The notes under the pieces are model-generated. The model had not been told where the DNA came from. It saw nothing but the letters and a program-made list of their open reading frames with translations, and searched no databases. A DNA stretch of 64,000 bases. Source: an uncultured Christensenella sp. Lineage in GTDB: Bacteria > Bacillota > Clostridia > Christensenellales > UBA3700. The stretch covers positions 6,823 to 70,822 of the forward strand of contig CAJTPC010000003.1 of assembly GCA_910578245.1 (NCBI GenBank). The letters run 5' to 3'. How positions within the stretch are numbered: position 1 is the stretch's first letter; every line of letters starts with the position of its first letter. Made by a program: the position numbers and the translations under genes. Of the stretch, positions 61,646-64,000 are shown one piece after another.

Positions 61646-63907
61646 ATGAAGAAGAAAATTGTTGCATTGATTCTCATGTTGGCGCTTGTATCGACGTTTT
61701 TCGTCGGTTGTTCGCTTTTTGAGACGGATGCCAACAGAGACTATCATCAAGTTGTCGCTAACGTAAGCTATACGACAAAGGATAGCGGAACTTTGACGGC
61801 AGTAGTGTATAAAGGAGAAGTAAAAACTCGAGTAAATTACTATGGCGCACAGTATCTTCAATACATGACGTTAGACCAATTGGTAGAGTATTGCTTCAAC
61901 GACGTGTCAAGACAGAAATTGTTGCTCTTGTATGCTCAAGAGTATTTGTATCTCAACAAACTTATTCCCGACGGCTTCGGATTCGATAGCCTTGGCGCTT
62001 GGAATTCTTTCAAGAATAATAGCAGCAACAGTCTTGTTGATGCATACGCAAAATTCTTGACGGTTGACGAGATGAGATATTGCATTGAGTCTGTCAATAA
62101 GCAATTTGACGATAGCTGGCAAGAGTTCATTGAAGAGAGAGAAGAAGAGTCTGATAAGAACGATTCTGCTTCCGATGACAACTCAGATGATGAGGACGAA
62201 GACGAGAAGGATAAGGACGAGCTCTTGTCTGCCCGTGAACAAAAGGACGGAACGTCTGACGAGGATGAAGACGATGAATATGAACTCAACGAGTCTATAA
62301 AGACCCAACAAGACGTTGTTAAATACTTCGCCGACTTGTATGACTTGACATTGGACGAGTCGAAAATCTCCAACGCATACTTCTTTAATTACGTCAATTC
62401 TTTGATTAGAAAGGAAAACAATGACAAACAAAAGATAATGAGATCAGCTTTGAATGAATTGAAGAAAAATATCGAAGACCAATTTATGGACTACGATTAT
62501 TTCCTTGTTCAACAAATGCAATCTCAAATTATATCTAAGTATACCGACCACGTTGGCACATTGGAAAGAGTAATTGCTCAAGTAAACAAAGACTTCGAAA
62601 GCAGATACAATACACTTGTTGCCGATGCTATATCAAGCTATAATGACGCTGACAATTCGGCATATAATAAGGCAGTAGGCGAAAAGACTTTTGCATACGC
62701 CGCTCCTAGCAAAGATTATTTGCAAGTCAAGAGCATATTACTTTCTTTCTCAGACGCTCAAAAGAGCGCAATCAAGGCTCTTGCTTCCCTTGGTTCTTCA
62801 AATGAAGATATCGCTAAGATAATACGCAACGCTTATGCTACAGGAGTAGTACCGGACGGTTATGAGGACCTTTCTCTCGATGTATTTGCCAATCTTGGAA
62901 TAAAAGTCAACGTAAGCAATCCCGATTACGATGCTGAAGAAGACAAACTCACGGACGCATACACCGATGCTTCAATTGAGGGTAAGAATGACGTGTACGC
63001 TAATCCTGCAGTTGACTATTTGACGGTAATTGCCGCAATGGCCAACGATATTCAAGCAAAGGTCAACAAAGCGCTTGATTGGGCAAAGGCAAATAATTTG
63101 AGCGAAGTTGAACAATATCTGGTTAAACAGCATGCTTCCCAAGAAGCGTTCAATGATTGGATAAATCTTGTCAACGACGACAGCGGAATGGTTTCTAGCG
63201 ATGTGTATGCCGTCACACCTGATGGCGAAAGCACTTCATATGTTGACGAGTATACGGTGCTTGCAAGGGCGTTGACAAGCGCAGGCGTCGGTTCTATGGC
63301 AATCAAAGATTACAAAAAGGACGAAACGCTTAAGTCTGGAACTGCGTCTTACGAAGGCACGACTGAAATTCTCAAGGGCGCAAACGGCGCATATACGATT
63401 TACAAAGAGAAAAAGACTTCTTCAGTAGGCGAATTCAAGAAAGAACTCAGCGCAGAAGTTTACACCTTGGTTACGGAAAGCGGAGCAGAGATATCATTTA
63501 TCGTCAATGAATACGGTATTCATATCGTCATGGTAGCTAGTCTACCGGTAGACGAGAAATTGGGTACGTTGAGCACACAGACAGCGCAAGACCCTGAAAA
63601 TAAAGACGAAGAAAAGACCTTCTACGTAAAGAATGAAGATTATCTCTATGAGTATTCTGTGAAGATTGAGTACGTAAAGGACGAGGACGAAGACGGCAAC
63701 GAAATCGTAACTGACGAAATCGAAAACATCACAGTTGAGAAGAAGTCAATCAAAGAGTATCTTGAAGAGTTGTTGAGCGAAGAGCTTAGCACCAACGTTA
63801 CCAGATTGCAACAACTCAATTTGTTTGGCAACGAAACTTATATCTCCAAAGTTGACAAGGTATATAAGCAGATTGTCAAAGAATTTAATGATTCGATAAG
63901 CGGTTAA
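61646..63907 (+). CDS. PrsA/SurA-like lipoprotein foldase with acidic insert
   Basis: 753 aa. The signal peptide (KKIVALILMLALVSTFF) ends in lipobox VGCS, so it is anchored outside the membrane. The helical N-terminal region (QLVEYCFNDVSRQKLLLLYA) resembles the SurA/PrsA chaperone domain. A parvulin-like stretch lies near 610 (SFIVNEYGIHIVMVASLP), but the domain is hard to trace and may be degenerate. Residues ~155-213 are extremely acidic (DEDEDEKDKDE; DEDEDDEYE). Its place after pth-mfd matches the clostridial foldase position. It probably helps secreted proteins fold. Confidence 0.75.
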   Translation: MKKKIVALILMLALVSTFFVGCSLFETDANRDYHQVVANVSYTTKDSGTLTAVVYKGEVKTRVNYYGAQYLQYMTLDQLVEYCFNDVSRQKLLLLYAQEYLYLNKLIPDGFGFDSLGAWNSFKNNSSNSLVDAYAKFLTVDEMRYCIESVNKQFDDSWQEFIEEREEESDKNDSASDDNSDDEDEDEKDKDELLSAREQKDGTSDEDEDDEYELNESIKTQQDVVKYFADLYDLTLDESKISNAYFFNYVNSLIRKENNDKQKIMRSALNELKKNIEDQFMDYDYFLVQQMQSQIISKYTDHVGTLERVIAQVNKDFESRYNTLVADAISSYNDADNSAYNKAVGEKTFAYAAPSKDYLQVKSILLSFSDAQKSAIKALASLGSSNEDIAKIIRNAYATGVVPDGYEDLSLDVFANLGIKVNVSNPDYDAEEDKLTDAYTDASIEGKNDVYANPAVDYLTVIAAMANDIQAKVNKALDWAKANNLSEVEQYLVKQHASQEAFNDWINLVNDDSGMVSSDVYAVTPDGESTSYVDEYTVLARALTSAGVGSMAIKDYKKDETLKSGTASYEGTTEILKGANGAYTIYKEKKTSSVGEFKKELSAEVYTLVTESGAEISFIVNEYGIHIVMVASLPVDEKLGTLSTQTAQDPENKDEEKTFYVKNEDYLYEYSVKIEYVKDEDEDGNEIVTDEIENITVEKKSIKEYLEELLSEELSTNVTRLQQLNLFGNETYISKVDKVYKQIVKEFNDSISG

Positions 63908-63927
63908 CAACCAAATGCAATCAACTT

Positions 63928-63955
63928 AAAGGACGCAATTTATTGCGTCCTTTAT
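63928..63955 (+). terminator. Terminator of the foldase gene
   Basis: An 11-bp perfect stem (AAAGGACGCAA, 63928-63938 with 63943-63953), a 4-nt loop and T-rich sequence. Confidence 0.85.
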
Positions 63956-64000
63956 TATTGAGAGAAGTAACAAAATTCTTGCATAAGATATATTATATAT

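Noticed and set aside
1..64000. CRISPR array or classical riboswitch
   Set aside because: No regularly spaced short repeats and no riboswitch core I could recognise in any leader.

Overview
The window looks like a chromosomal segment of a spore-forming, low-GC Gram-positive bacterium of the class Clostridia, probably from an uncultured gut-type lineage. The evidence is the spore protease gene gpr, clostridial-type gene orders (pth-mfd-foldase; walJ-like, CPBP protease, rlmH), a glgB-C-D-A-P glycogen cluster, a PPi-type phosphofructokinase, ECF transport, and many lipoproteins with N-terminal signal peptides. Promoters are sigma-A-like, often with an extended -10 (TGn). TTG starts are common.

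Layout. 1-3260 is an AT-rich accessory patch: the 3' end of an unknown gene, a small serine recombinase, two small hypothetical genes, and a gene-poor 0.9 kb stretch with two tandem ~250 bp elements. Each element is bounded by ~29-bp inverted repeats and holds a GNRA-loop terminator. 3364-17791 is the most striking part: one promoter, eight tightly packed same-strand genes and one terminator. The genes encode a divergent Hsp70, an SNF2-type helicase with a Cys-rich tail, a Zn-finger protein, a five-TM protein with a large extracellular MBG-repeat region, a Zn-ribbon/helical-repeat protein, a coiled-coil protein, a Met-rich helical protein with a disordered tail, and a Vps4/katanin-class AAA ATPase with its own N-terminal helical domain. 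I do not recognise this set as a described system. The last two genes look like an AAA remodeller with its substrate and, more speculatively, resemble ESCRT-III/Vps4.

17877-20019 holds small regulators and membrane proteins and a tRNA-Val(GAC) with its own promoter and terminator. 20361-24410 is a large surface lipoprotein with InlB-type repeats and BspA-type leucine-rich repeats. 24553-31809 is an operon preceded by DtxR/IdeR-like boxes: a YgbA-family protein, a lipoprotein, two exporter-fold ABC half-transporters, and an ECF S-T-(A-A) transporter. This suggests metal, haem or metallophore uptake. A TetR regulator and an acyl-CoA ligase follow. 34230-37920 carries a PHP phosphatase, uracil-DNA glycosylase, a PNPOx-like protein and a MATE pump.

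38031-49955 is central carbon storage: glgB, glgC, glgD, glgA, glgP, a GH13 maltodextrin hydrolase and PPi-phosphofructokinase. Together they make and break glycogen and feed glycolysis. 50116-63955 is mostly housekeeping: gpr, rpsT, an FMN reductase, rlmH, CPBP protease, walJ-like nuclease, two-subunit fumarase, an M14 peptidase, tadA, pth, mfd and a PrsA/SurA-like foldase. No CRISPR array, rRNA or prophage structural gene was seen.
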